A DNA stretch of 64,000 nt from Isoetes taiwanensis (lineage: Eukaryota > Streptophyta > Lycopodiopsida > Isoetales > Isoetaceae). The translations under genes and the position numbers were made by a program. Where the stretch lies: NCBI GenBank assembly GCA_021234155.1, contig JAJEKV010000039.1, positions 13,936,939-14,000,938 on the forward strand. Direction: 5' to 3'. The notes under the pieces are model-generated. The model searched no databases. It saw nothing but the letters and a program-made list of their open reading frames with translations, and was not told the origin of the DNA. Positions 24,870 to 33,860 of the stretch are shown here, one piece after another. Each line of letters begins with the position of its first letter. The first letter of the stretch is position 1.

Positions 24870-25718
24870 TTGGTAGTTACCGGCTTAGAAAGACAAGGGT
24901 TAATTTTCCCTTTTTGGAATGGAGGTTCGTTGGCAACCTTCTTTACAAGTCATGGGTGCAATGCTTTTGCAGAGCTTGCGTTTAAGAAGTTAGGAGCCGT
25001 CCCCAAAGTAGAGACGGACTTGATACACCTTGAGGAGCGCATAAAGAAAGAATTGTTTGTTGCCTCTAGGGTTGGGGAAATGTCATTCTGCAGCGGCCTA
25101 CGAAAACTTCATCAAGAAAGATATTTGCATATGGACTTGCATCCGGGCAATATATTGCTCCATTTTGAGTATGGAAAGGAGAGGGGATGCATTGATCCTC
25201 AGGCTGTATATATTGGCATTTGTGATTGGGGTTAATCCAAGTTGATGGGCGAGACAGTGGAGGTAAAGCGATGGCATTACAAGGGTTTGGATGGCGAGGG
25301 TAAGAAAAGAATTGAGATGGAAAGGGCCAGGCATCCATATATGCACGATGATCTTTATTTTGGTAGTGGCTCAAAGACAGTGGCTGCAAGGGTTGACTTT
25401 GATTTGCGCGGGGCAGCGTACATTGTCTATTACATAGCTGATTTTGCTAGTAAGCATTCCTACATGGAGTCAATAGGAAGCCTGGAGCAGCAAGGCAAGC
25501 ATCGGAGAATGTGCGACTATTTGAAACATAGTGTTGAGTCGCCAATGAGAGACAAAACACGGAAATTTGATCTGACCCAGCTACTTGACACCATGTGGAG
25601 CAGTTTTCATTGCTCTCCAATTTCGTGCACGAGGCCACAATTGGAATCAGATTGGATTCTTCAACTTGGCCACGGTGGGGACGACACAGTAGACCAAGCT
25701 GGTCCTAGTCACGTTTAA
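24870..25718 (+). pseudogene. Protein kinase-like ORF with a stop after the DWG motif
   Basis: Two open stretches share one frame and are separated by a single TAA at 25,233-25,235. The first (24,870-25,232) has the kinase catalytic loop HMDLHPGN at residues 87-94 (presumed catalytic Asp 89, metal-binding Asn 94). It ends in CDWG at residues 118-121, where kinases have DFG. The sequence after the stop continues at once in frame with a charged segment and runs to a stop at 25,716-25,718. The N-lobe lysine and glycine loop are not visible, so the start at 24,870 is probably internal and the 5' part is missing or lies in unrecognised exons. HxDLHPGN is commoner in atypical or small-molecule kinases than in classic Ser/Thr kinases. 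It lies 340 bp upstream of the RING-like gene and may be part of the same captured or mobile unit. Confidence 0.55.
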
Positions 25719-26055
25719 CGTGCATATTCTGTTATTCACATGATCATAAATTTATATTCAAACATTCTTGTACTATATAATATTCAAAAGAAATTCATTA
25801 AATGCTTGTTTGATGCTACTTGAGAAATTATTGTCCATGTGCATAGCTTAGCTCTTCTTTTCGTGTGTTTTTTGTGTTATTTATTGTGTGCTTTTTTATA
25901 TGTCGCAGCTAACGAAAATTATAAAGACAAGAAGTCAAAGCACACCTATACAAGTCAGCACTATAATTATGTCTCATGAACAGCACGACCAATCTCCACA
26001 CAACGTGGACACATCGGAGCAGTAGGGTATACCTTCGGGTCAGCATGATTTTTCA

Positions 26056-27394
26056 TTGCCTTCGCAATTCAGGACCCCCTCTCCTTTCTTACAAAGCATG
26101 GAGAACGAGCTTGAAATGTCAGCTGCTCGGCAAATGGAGAGAGCAGCAGCACATGCAAAAGCGAATGAGTATCGCATGACTGAGTTACGAAGGCTGCGTG
26201 CAATGGATGACATTTCTAAGAGAGAATATTGCACCATCACAGAGGTGCATAATGTAGCTGGCGAGGCAGGGCCAGGCTATTGTCCGCATGCAGCAGACTA
26301 CGAGGATGTGATCACAAATTTGGACAAGAATGAGTTTGAAAGAGATTGGCCTAGTAGGAGGGGTAAGTACAAAGCTTACGAGTGCAAGATTGCTGTGGTT
26401 CAAGCAAAAGCAGTCGAGCGGCAATGTCCAAGTGAAAGGACACTTACCCCACAATGGTGAGTTTAGTAAGAGTTTTGCGTAGCAAGTATACTACGAGCTT
26501 GTGAAGGAAGTTCCCGTAAATTATGGGAGTAGAAAATGGAGGCAAGGAAGCGGTAGTGGCAGCACCAAGAGGGTTAAGCTATCAGAAGATAGCGAGAGTG
26601 GGGCGCATGGTAAGCCTATCACCATTACATACTTGGTTGCTGACGCTATCCGACTTTTGGAGGTGGCAGGGGTAGCCGTGGCTGGAGCCGTGAATGAGCT
26701 TGTAGATATTCGAGCCCAATTGGAGAATGAGAGAAGTCGGAACCTAAGCCTTTCCGAAGAGAATATTCGCTTGAAGGACCGTGCCGATGGGTATGAGAAG
26801 ATGGCTGCCGAATTAGAGGACACTAAACGGCAGCTAGCGGCATTGAACAGAGAGGCAACGGTCCTCAGGGAAAACAACGATCACTTGCTGACAAGATCGT
26901 TGGACTCTGACCCTTTTAGGGTGACTTCGGAGGAGTCGATATCCTATCTTCCTCGCGAGTATTTGTATGAGAGCCAGTGGGAAGAGCTAAAGGTTGCTGA
27001 CTACATATATTGCGTGTGGTGTGCTTACAACTTGACACAGGTGGGCTGGTACACTCTAGGGTGTGGGCATCGTATGCACATGCGATGTGTTCTTGATTGG
27101 ATGTTGCAAAGCCGCTTCTGTCCAATGCAAGACGGATGGATTTTTTCTGAATTACAATATGCCATATTAAATATGCAAGATCGCATGCCAGCTTTGCCAC
27201 AACTAGTCGCTCGCAGGAGGGATGGGCAAATGCATACTTTTGAGAGTTATCGGGAGATGGAATTGTGGAGGGGAGTAAAGGAGCCACGCGAAGGAGAGGT
27301 AGTTCCAGACATTAACCAGTTCCTACCACCACCTCCAGGGCCGCAGGGTGATTGGATTGATGCAACAGAGACCAATGAAAATAATGTCGAGTGA
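26056..27394 (+). pseudogene. Coiled-coil and RING-like zinc-finger protein, frame-broken
   Basis: Two plus-strand frames lie in series: 26,056-26,460 (134 codons, charged, Ala/Glu/Arg-rich helix) and 26,501-27,394 (297 codons). In the second, residues about 65-130 form a strong coiled coil (RAQLENERSRNLSLSEENIR..). A RING-like pattern follows: C171-x2-C174, C188-x-H190, H193-x2-C196, C207-P; the last cysteine of a CPxC pair is Q210. The C-terminus ends in PPPPGPQGDWID. RING proteins usually act as E3 ubiquitin ligases; with an incomplete last pair this is uncertain. The frame change between 26,460 and 26,501 may be a missed intron, a mutation or an assembly error. The 3' end is duplicated at 31,546-31,680. 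Confidence 0.55.
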
Positions 27395-27795
27395 CGTATA
27401 ATGAGACAGATTAAATTTTGACTTGTATCATTTTGCGAATGGATAATAAGGTATAATGACATTATTTCAAATAAACTCCATTGTCTAAGGAAGCATCAAA
27501 GCAGGCATTAGGTATTCTAGAACCTTTCACTCTGAATTCCTTGGGTCAACTGCCATCTCTTTCACCTCGGCATGGTCTTTTTTTGTTTGTCCTGTTTGAT
27601 GTATTTAAAGTGCCCCTTAGGATGAGTTTGCTCACTCATTTTAGATGGCTCTTTAGATATTGTCAAATAGGAAAATTGAAAAGAGAGTGAGCCTGGACTG
27701 CGATTCGGCTTCTCCACACCCTTCGGGATGGTTGCCGACTAACCAGGCTTGATATTGTTCGCGGAAAACAATGTAGATTTCTCAAAATTCTTGTT
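27395..27795. other. 3' flank of the RING-like ORF, start of hairpin cluster A
   Basis: The first 85 bp are shared with 31,590-31,680 (TTTTGACTTGTATCATTTTG against TTTTGACCTGTATCATTTTG). 27,555-27,690 resembles 32,705-32,850 of cluster B, where GGCTTAGTCTCTTT and GGAGTAAGCC pair. No coding sequence. Confidence 0.5.
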
Positions 27796-27799
27796 ACCT

Positions 27800-29345
27800 C
27801 CTCTAGAAAGAGCGAGCTTTGCTCTCGCTCTCTTTTGGGGCCTCTCTGTGTCAATGTAGCTTAGTTACTTTGCTAGGTTATATGACACAAAGAGGCTCCA
27901 AATGGGATGTTGAGCAGAACTCGTTCTTTCTAGAGGTGAAAGTTCTCGTATACAAGTTGCTATGACGTCAGAGGTGAGAGCGTTCTTTAATTTCAAGCCA
28001 AAATGCTGCTTGAGCTTTGTCCATTCGTATAGCGGTTGTTAGGCACCAAATCATGGAATATCCTATCTCCTGCTATTGATGGAGAACCTTGAGTAGCATT
28101 GTGACTTGAAATTAGAGAACGTGTCCCCTTCGGAGTCGTGGTAGATTGTACAGGGACAGAGGTAACAAGATTTTTGAGTACTCTATTTCATTGTGGCCGC
28201 GGATGTATCAAACCTAGTGGTTGCTTGCGATTCTGAAACATGAAGGTCATCGAGTTCTGAATCAAAACATTTGGGCCAATAATGCCTTTGACGTCTGGAC
28301 CTCTTGTGATCAGGCCTTCTTTCCTTTGAGCAACATGACAGATAAAATCATGATGACCACTGAAAAGAAGGGTCTGATGTAGAGGGACAGATTCCATTGG
28401 GATTAGCAGTCGAAGCGTGGAGGGGTTCATCACTCATCATGTGATTGACGAGTAAAAGCATCGAGACTTTCCAATCTTTCTTTCCCCGCCTCTTTGGGCA
28501 ATGTAGCTTAGTTTACATCCTAAGTTCCATTGTTCAAAGAGGCACGAAAGCAAGATTTGGGAATTCGCGATGCTTTGACTCTGATATTCCGTGAGGCAGC
28601 TGATGGTTCTTGCCATGCTATAGGCCATATCCTGTGAACCTTTCTTAATAGGAGAGTACATGGTAATCATCAACAGTGGATCGTGCCTCTTGCGAGACTT
28701 CATCTCCATCAAAATCGGTTCGACTGGTCTGTGGTTGTTTGGCCCCTTGGCATGCATAGATTACTTCTCATCAGCAAGATTTTGTGGCATGCAAAGGGGC
28801 AATCAGCAACGGAAGTCAAGGCGGTTTTGATGAGGGATGAAATCCCTCAACTGGCTCAGGTCGAGTAAGGGTGGTCTCTCTATGCCATAATGATGCTTAA
28901 CATCGTCCCATCCACTGGATAGGTAAGGTGTAACTCCGGTATGCCAAATCGGCATTTGAATGCCATCTGGACCTATAATCTGTACCTCCATTCCTTTGGG
29001 CAGCACCTGCCATGTAAACCCATCTTGTATTCAGAGCATGTGCCACCCAAAGGAATAGAGTACAGATTATAGGTTCTGATGGCATTCAAATCTCAATTTG
29101 GCGTACCGGAGTTATGCCTTACCTATAAATTGGGTGGGACGATGGGACAGAAATAATGGAACACGGTGACACATAATCATTGGAGAGTGGATCGTGTATC
29201 TAGTGAAATCTCATCTCCGTCAAAGTCGGCTCGATTGATCCGTGGCCGTTTGACCCCTTGGCATGCGTAGATTACTTCTCATCAGCAAGATTCTGTAGCA
29301 TGCGAAGGGGCAACCAGCAACGGAAGTCAAACCGCTTTGGGGGCG
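27800..29345. repeat. Hairpin cluster A: seven consecutive long palindromes
   Basis: Successive imperfect inverted repeats, each with arms of about 50-130 nt and a short loop: 27,800-27,936 (arms CCTCTAGAAAGAGCGAG / CTCGTTCTTTCTAGAGG), 27,980-28,121, about 28,272-28,435 (weak), 28,454-28,577 (AAAGCATCGAGAC / GCGATGCTTT), 28,680-28,870, 28,885-29,160 (longest, centred on GTGCCACCCAAAGGAAT and its complement) and 29,188-29,345. The fifth and seventh are copies of each other. Cluster B (31,715-33,650) has homologues of most of them. The transcript would fold like a string of miRNA-precursor-like stem-loops. Whether it is expressed cannot be seen here. The alternative is a series of foldback or MITE-like repeats. 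Confidence 0.7.
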
Positions 29346-29365
29346 AGGTTTTCTAGGCACTTAGG

Positions 29366-29452
29366 TCGAAAGAACCATCATACATGAAAGAACAATCATA
29401 CATGAAAGAAACATAGAAAGAACCATCATACATGAAAGAACCATTATTAATA
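29366..29452. repeat. Minisatellite, ACATGAAAGAACCATCAT core
   Basis: Four to five copies at about 18-bp spacing. A related stretch follows cluster B at 33,655-33,710. In both places it is followed by the words TTATTAATAGTGCCAGG and GACGGTTACAATA. Confidence 0.75.
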
Positions 29453-29509
29453 GTGCCAGGGACGGTTACAATAATTTGAAAATCCTCATGCACGGTTACA
29501 ATAGCATAA

Positions 29510-30190
29510 AAAGGAAGAGCAAAATAGAAAAAAAAAAAGAAGGAAAAAAGGAAAAAGGAGGGGGAGGAGGAAAAAGGTGAAGAAAGGGGAAAAGAGGAGC
29601 GAAAAAAGAGCATGAAAAAATAGAAGAGAAAAGGGACATGGCAAAAAAGGGAAGAGGGAAAGGGTGAGGAAAGGGGAAAACCGAAGGAAAAATGGACATG
29701 GAAAAAGGGAAAGGGAAAGAGGGAAAAGAAAAAAGGAGGGGGGAAAAGGAAGGGAAAAGGGCACTAGAAAAAAAGGAAGACTGAAGGGCTGGGCAAAAGA
29801 GGAAAAGGGAAGGGAAAAAGGGGAAAAAAGAAAAGGTGGGGAGAAGGAAAGGGAAAAGGGAAGGGAAAGGAAAGGGGAAAGCAGAAAGGAAAACTTAGAA
29901 AGAAGGGCACGAGGAAAATGGGAAGAGGGAAATGGGAAAAGAGAGGGGGGAAAGGGCACAAGGAAAGGGAAAAAGGGCAACCACAAATTGGAGAAAAGGG
30001 AAGGGAAAAATAGAAAAGGAAAAATGGGGAAGCAGAAACAAAGAAGAGAAAAAGAGGAAATGGAATAATGGAAAAAGAAAAAAGTAAATTGAAAAATGTA
30101 AAAAGGGAAAAGTGGCAAGGGGGAAATAGGAAAAAAAAAATAGTAGACAAAGGCAAAATGAAAAAGGAAAACGGAAAAGATGAGGGGAAG
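29510..30190. repeat. 680-bp polypurine tract
   Basis: Almost uninterrupted A/G on the plus strand (GGAAAAAGG, AGGGAAAAGG words) with only scattered pyrimidines. Such tracts can form triplex (H-DNA) structures. The long Phe/Ser/Pro ORFs on the minus strand and Lys/Glu/Arg ORFs on the plus strand are compositional. Confidence 0.92.
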
Positions 30191-30284
30191 TGTGAAATGT
30201 GGTCGAATGCTCTTGATTATCCAATTTTAAAAACAAGAATCCATTTAACAATTGCTCCAGTATGTCATTCACAGTTTCTAGCTA

Positions 30285-30313
30285 TGCCCAGCAACGCTGG
30301 GCACTGTTACTAG
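30285..30313 (+). mobile_element. Helitron-type 3' terminus (second copy)
   Basis: The same stem TGCCCAGC-AAC-GCTGGGCA (30,285-30,303) is followed by TGTTA-spaced CTAG (30,310-30,313) and T. The next bases, TGTAAAAGT, match those at the start of the second tRNA duplication unit at 30,669, which is preceded by CACTA. So the insertion junction is between A and T, as Helitrons require. The 5' end was not found; the purine tract and perhaps part of hairpin cluster A could be inside this Helitron. Confidence 0.82.
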
Positions 30314-30446
30314 TGTAAAAGTTAATCCAATAGTACCTTTTTGTCTATGAAAGATCTTCAGTGCTACTCCATAATTCTTTGGAATAGCTTCGATGATAAG
30401 GTTTTATCGACAACAGGACTTGATGATCGTAGATCAACGCTAATAG

Positions 30447-30520
30447 GGCTGCATAGCGCAGTGGATTAGCGCGTTTGACTTTGGATCAATAGGTTGTGGG
30501 TTCAATTCCCACTGTAGTCA
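30447..30520 (+). tRNA. tRNA-Arg-like gene with anticodon TTG
   Basis: A 74-nt cloverleaf can be drawn: acceptor GGCTGCA/TGTAGTC, D stem GCGC/GCGC, T arm GTGGG-TTCAATT-CCCAC, discriminator A. The body matches plant tRNA-Arg(TCG), but the anticodon loop is CTTTGGA, giving TTG (Gln) in place of TCG. The anticodon stem TTTGA/TCAAT has one mismatch at its base. This is either a mutated, probably inactive copy or a tRNA that would misassign Gln codons if charged with Arg. Internal A and B box sequences are intact. Confidence 0.75.
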
Positions 30521-30576
30521 ATATGGCAACAACATTCTAAGATCCTTGCAATCTATGCATAAAAATACAACTACTA

Positions 30577-30657
30577 TGTTGAGAATGGGATTTGAACCCA
30601 TGCCCTTTCGGACCAGAACCTTAATCTGGCGCCTTAGACCAACTCGGCCATCTCAAC
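30577..30657 (-). tRNA. tRNA-Leu(TAA)
   Basis: The reverse complement gives an 81-nt class II tRNA: acceptor GTTGAGA/TCTCAAC with discriminator A, D arm with GTTGGTCTAAGGC, anticodon stem CCAGA/TCTGG with loop TTAAGGT region giving TAA, a variable arm TCCGAAAGGGC, and T arm with GGTTCAAATCCC. All stems pair. It reads as a functional plant nuclear tRNA-Leu decoding UUA. Confidence 0.88.
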
Positions 30658-30794
30658 ATAGTTGCACTATGTAAAAGTCAAACCAATAGTACCCAGATAT
30701 CTATGCAAGATCTTCGCTACTCCATAATTCTTTTGAATAGCTTCACGATAAGCTTTTATCGACAAAGGACTTGATGGTAGATCAACACTAATAG

Positions 30795-30869
30795 GGCCGC
30801 ATAGTGCAATTGGATTAGCGCGTTTGACTTCGGATCAAAAGGTCGTGGGTTCAATTCCCACTGTGGTCA
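30795..30869 (+). tRNA. tRNA-Arg(TCG)
   Basis: Cloverleaf with acceptor GGCCGCA/TGTGGTC, anticodon stem TTTGA/TCAAA fully paired, loop CTTCGGA (anticodon TCG), T arm GTGGG-TTCAATT-CCCAC and discriminator A. The D arm GTGC..GCGC has one G-T/G-C irregularity and one extra loop base (75 nt in all). Better preserved in the anticodon arm than the upstream copy at 30,447. Confidence 0.82.
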
Positions 30870-30925
30870 ATATGGCAACAACATTCTAAGATCCGTGCAA
30901 TCTATGCATAAAAATACAACTACTA

Positions 30926-31006
30926 TGTTGAGAATGGGATTTGAACCCATGCCCTTTCGGGACCAAAACCTTAATCGGCGCTTTTAGACCAACTCGCCAT
31001 CTCAAC
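30926..31006 (-). tRNA. tRNA-Leu(TAA), degenerate copy
   Basis: Copy of the gene at 30,577-30,657. It has lost one base in the D arm (GGCGAGTT for GGCCGAGTT) and one in the anticodon stem (CCGATTAAGG for CCAGATTAAGG), and has a longer run of A before GCGCC. The anticodon stem no longer pairs properly, so this is probably a pseudogene. All changes lie at CG-rich words, so consensus error is an alternative. Confidence 0.7.
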
Positions 31007-31119
31007 ATAATTGCACTATTAGTAATCTGCAGTTGCCCGGCGTTCTTTGTCGACACCACAATTTACCTTAAACAAAACCACCACACACACATCGTAATCC
31101 ATCTAATAAACACCAGATA

Positions 31120-31185
31120 GTTTGCCCTTCTATCCATTCAACTCAACGTTAGTTTGCCCTTCTATCCATTCAACTCAACGTTGCT
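31120..31185. repeat. Direct repeat AGTTTGCCCTTCTATCCATTC
   Basis: TAGTTTGCCCTTCTATCCAT followed by TCAACTCAACGTT occurs at about 31,119 and 31,150. The same family (GTTTGCCCTTTTATCC.TT.AACTAA) occurs four times at 37,300-37,510. Confidence 0.8.
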
Positions 31186-31229
31186 TCTACCAGGGATAGG
31201 TTCTATACGCACAAAATTAAAATTCCCGA

Positions 31230-31540
31230 CGATAAAGTCAAAAATGTCGATTTTTAATAAAATACGATTTAACGATAAAACCCTCGGCGTGGGAAAAAAA
31301 AATTTCGCAGACGTGAAAAGCTTCGTGGAAAGCTGTGACGCTGAAAAAACTTTCACAGACGTTTAAATATCTAAGCCACTGGCCGCGAAAAGTACAGACC
31401 GACTTTCGCAGACGCAAAAAATCCCGGGCCACAGACGTTAGAAAGTTTTTCACAGACGTCTGGCGAAAGCTTTACAGACGACTTAAACCGGGCGCTGTGT
31501 TCGGGCAGACGCGATTTTTTTCACGCTTCACACGACGAAA
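31230..31540. repeat. CG-rich GACG-word repeat block
   Basis: CAGACG, GACGTGAAAA, GACGCTGAAAA and TTTCACAGACG words recur across about 300 bp. It resembles subterminal repeats of a CACTA element and the block at 36,880-37,160, but no matching terminus or target duplication was found. Confidence 0.55.
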
Positions 31541-31542
31541 AG

Positions 31543-31680
31543 TTTCACCACCTCCAGGGCCGCAGGGTGATTATATTGATCAAAATGACCAATGAAAATG
31601 AGATATTATAGACATGCCAAATTTTGACCTGTATCATTTTGTGAATGGCGGGTATAATGACGTTATTTCAAACAAGGTGT
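31543..31680 (+). pseudogene. Duplicated 3' end of the RING-like gene
   Basis: CACCACCTCCAGGGCCGCAG and the following GGTGATT.GATTGAT..ACCAATGAAAAT match 27,327-27,480, covering the last codons (PPPGPQGD) and 3' flank of the RING-like ORF. The rest of the ORF is absent here. It leads into hairpin cluster B just as the full copy leads into cluster A, so the two loci are copies of one larger unit. Confidence 0.85.
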
Positions 31681-31714
31681 AATGATGTTATCAAAGGATC
31701 GAGTAGTGCTCATA

Positions 31715-33650
31715 GTAAAAGCATCGAGACTTCCAAATCGCTCTTTTCGCTTTACGTTTTGACGAGTAAAGGCATTGAGACTTCCCAATCTCTTTTATCC
31801 TGGCTTAGTCTCTTTTGTTTGTCCTAGTGGTCACCCTGGCTCACCCTGGCTCACCCTGGCTGGTTGGATGGTGAGTGAGTCAAAACATCTGCACACACAA
31901 CCCTCTTGAATGGTTGTCGTCACCAGTGCCTTATATTCTCGATTGGCAAACAATATAGACTTCTCGAAATTCTTGTTACCTCCTTTAGAAGGAGCGAGCT
32001 TTGCTTCACTCTCTTTTGCGTGTCTCTCGTGGTCAATGTATCTTAGATACTTTGCTAGGTTATATTACACAAAGACGCCAGCGCCAAAATGGGGGCTCCG
32101 GAGCGTAAATCGCTCGCTCTAGAGGAGGTTACCGTGTTTTGAGTACTCTATTTTTATTGTGGCCACGGAGGATATAAGGCGGGTTCATTAGATGTTAGTG
32201 ATTGAAGCAAGCTTTGACTCCTGAATTCAAGCATCGAGACTTCCGGATTTTTCTTTCCCAGGCTCTTTGGGCAATGTAGCTTAGTTTACATGCTAAGTTC
32301 CATTGTCCAAAGACCCGGGAAAGCAAAGATTGGGACGCCTCGATGCCCCGACCTGTGTCTCGAGGCGTCGAGGTGAGAGCGCGACTCTAATTTCAAGCCA
32401 AAGTGGTGCCCGGGCGTTGTCCATCTATACAAGGGTGTTAGGCACCAAATCATGGAACATCCTAACTCCTTCTATTGATGGAGAACCTTGAGCATCACTA
32501 TGACTTGAAATTGGAGGACGCAACACGTTATCTTGTACGCCTAAATCGCTATTTGATGCCATCTCGACCTATAATTTGTACCTCCATTCCTTTGGGTGGC
32601 ACATGCCATGCAAAACCCATTTGGGTATTCAAAAGCATGTGCCACCGCAGGAATAGAGTAATGCATTATAGGTCCAGATAGCATTCAAAGCCCAATTTGG
32701 CATAGAAGTGTCTTCCAACTCGCTCACCTCGGCTTAGTCTCTTTCGTTTTTGTTTTTGTGTATCTAATTTGCCCCTAGGATGACATCGCCACTCGGTGTG
32801 GCTAATTAGATATGCCTGCGTGAAACTTCGAAAAAGGAGTAAGCCAAGAGCGCAACCCTCTTGAATGGTTGTTAGGTCACCAGGCTTTATATTCTCCATG
32901 GCAAACAATATAGACTTCTCGAAATTCTTGTTACCTCCTTTAGAAGGAGCTTGCGATTCTGTGGGTTCATTAGATGTCGTTGATTGATGCATAGTTTACA
33001 TGCTAAGTTCCATTGTTCAAAGAGGGGTGAAAGCAAGGAAGTCTCGATGCTTGTACTCAGGTCTCTTTCATCCTGGCCTGGAGCGTGATCCTTCGGGTTA
33101 ATTGGATGTTAGTGATTGATGAGTTCAAGCATCGAGACTTCCCAATCTTTTTCCCTCCTCTTTGGGCAATGTAGCTTAGTTTACATGCTAAGTTCCATTG
33201 TTCAAAGAGGGGTGAAAGCAAGGGTTGGGAAGTCTCGATGCTTGTACTCAGGTCTCTTTCATCCTGGCCTGGAGCGTGATCCTCTTGAATGGTTGCCAAA
33301 TCGCCATTTGGATGCCATCGGGACCTATAATTTGTACCTCCATTCCTTTGGGTGGCACATGCCATGCAAACCCATTTGGGTATTCAGAGCATGTGCCACC
33401 CAGAGGAATAGAGTACAGATTATAGGTCCAGATAGCATTCAAAGCCCAATTTGGCATACCGGGTTATTCGAACTTGGGTACCGGTACTTTTGTGAACCTT
33501 CCGATGGATCAGATTCGGCCCCGGCTGGTCCGAGGGCTGTTTGGCCCTTCGCGTGAGATTACTTCTCATCAGAAGATTCGGGCGCATAAGAGGCAAGCAA
33601 CAACGGAGGTCGAGGCGGGTCCGATCCAACGAAGGTTTTCGTGGCATCGC
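31715..33650. repeat. Hairpin cluster B: about nine consecutive long palindromes
   Basis: Palindromes seen at 31,977-32,130 (homologue of cluster A 27,800), 32,228-32,352 (AAGCATCGAGACTTCC / GACGCCTCGATGC), 32,370-32,525 (TCTAATTTCAAGCC / ACTTGAAATTGGA), 32,540-32,705, 32,715-32,860 (GGCTTAGTCTCTTTC / GGAGTAAGCC), about 33,030-33,135, 33,126-33,245 (AAGCATCGAGACTTCCCAAT / TTGGGAAGTCTCGATGCTT), 33,290-33,465 (TGGGTGGCACATGC / GCATGTGCCACCCA) and 33,490-33,645. Arms are 50-85 nt and mostly 75-85 percent complementary. Order differs somewhat from cluster A and some hairpins are repeated. No ORF is conserved. Confidence 0.7.
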
Positions 33651-33860
33651 GTTACACATGAAAGAAACATAGAAAGAAACATAGAAAGAACTATCATACA
33701 TTAACGAAACATTTGTGACAAAAATTATAACCAAAAACTTCTTTTTTATTAATAGTGCCAGGGGACGGTTACAATAGTATGAAAATCCTCAAGACCAATT
33801 ACAACAGATCAAGATACTCATCACATCATTTTTCTAGGCGGCGCCTTCTTCATCGGGTTT

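Larger units (their letters stand above)
30314..31020. repeat. Tandem duplication of a tRNA-Arg / tRNA-Leu segment
   Basis: Two units of about 355 bp (30,314-30,668 and 30,669-31,020) share every block: TGTAAAAGT, CCAATAGTACC, TACTCCATAATTCTTT, the tRNA-Arg gene, AACAACATTCTAAGATCC, ATGCATAAAAATACAACTAC and the minus-strand tRNA-Leu. The units differ at roughly a tenth of positions with small indels. Confidence 0.9.

Noticed and set aside
26521-27287. Minus-strand ORFs of 118-123 codons opposite the RING-like gene
   Set aside because: Shadows of the plus-strand coding sequence; no motif.
29353-30272. Phe/Ser/Pro-rich minus-strand ORFs (to 210 codons) and Lys/Glu/Arg-rich plus-strand ORFs
   Set aside because: Produced by the polypurine tract; no start context, no domain.
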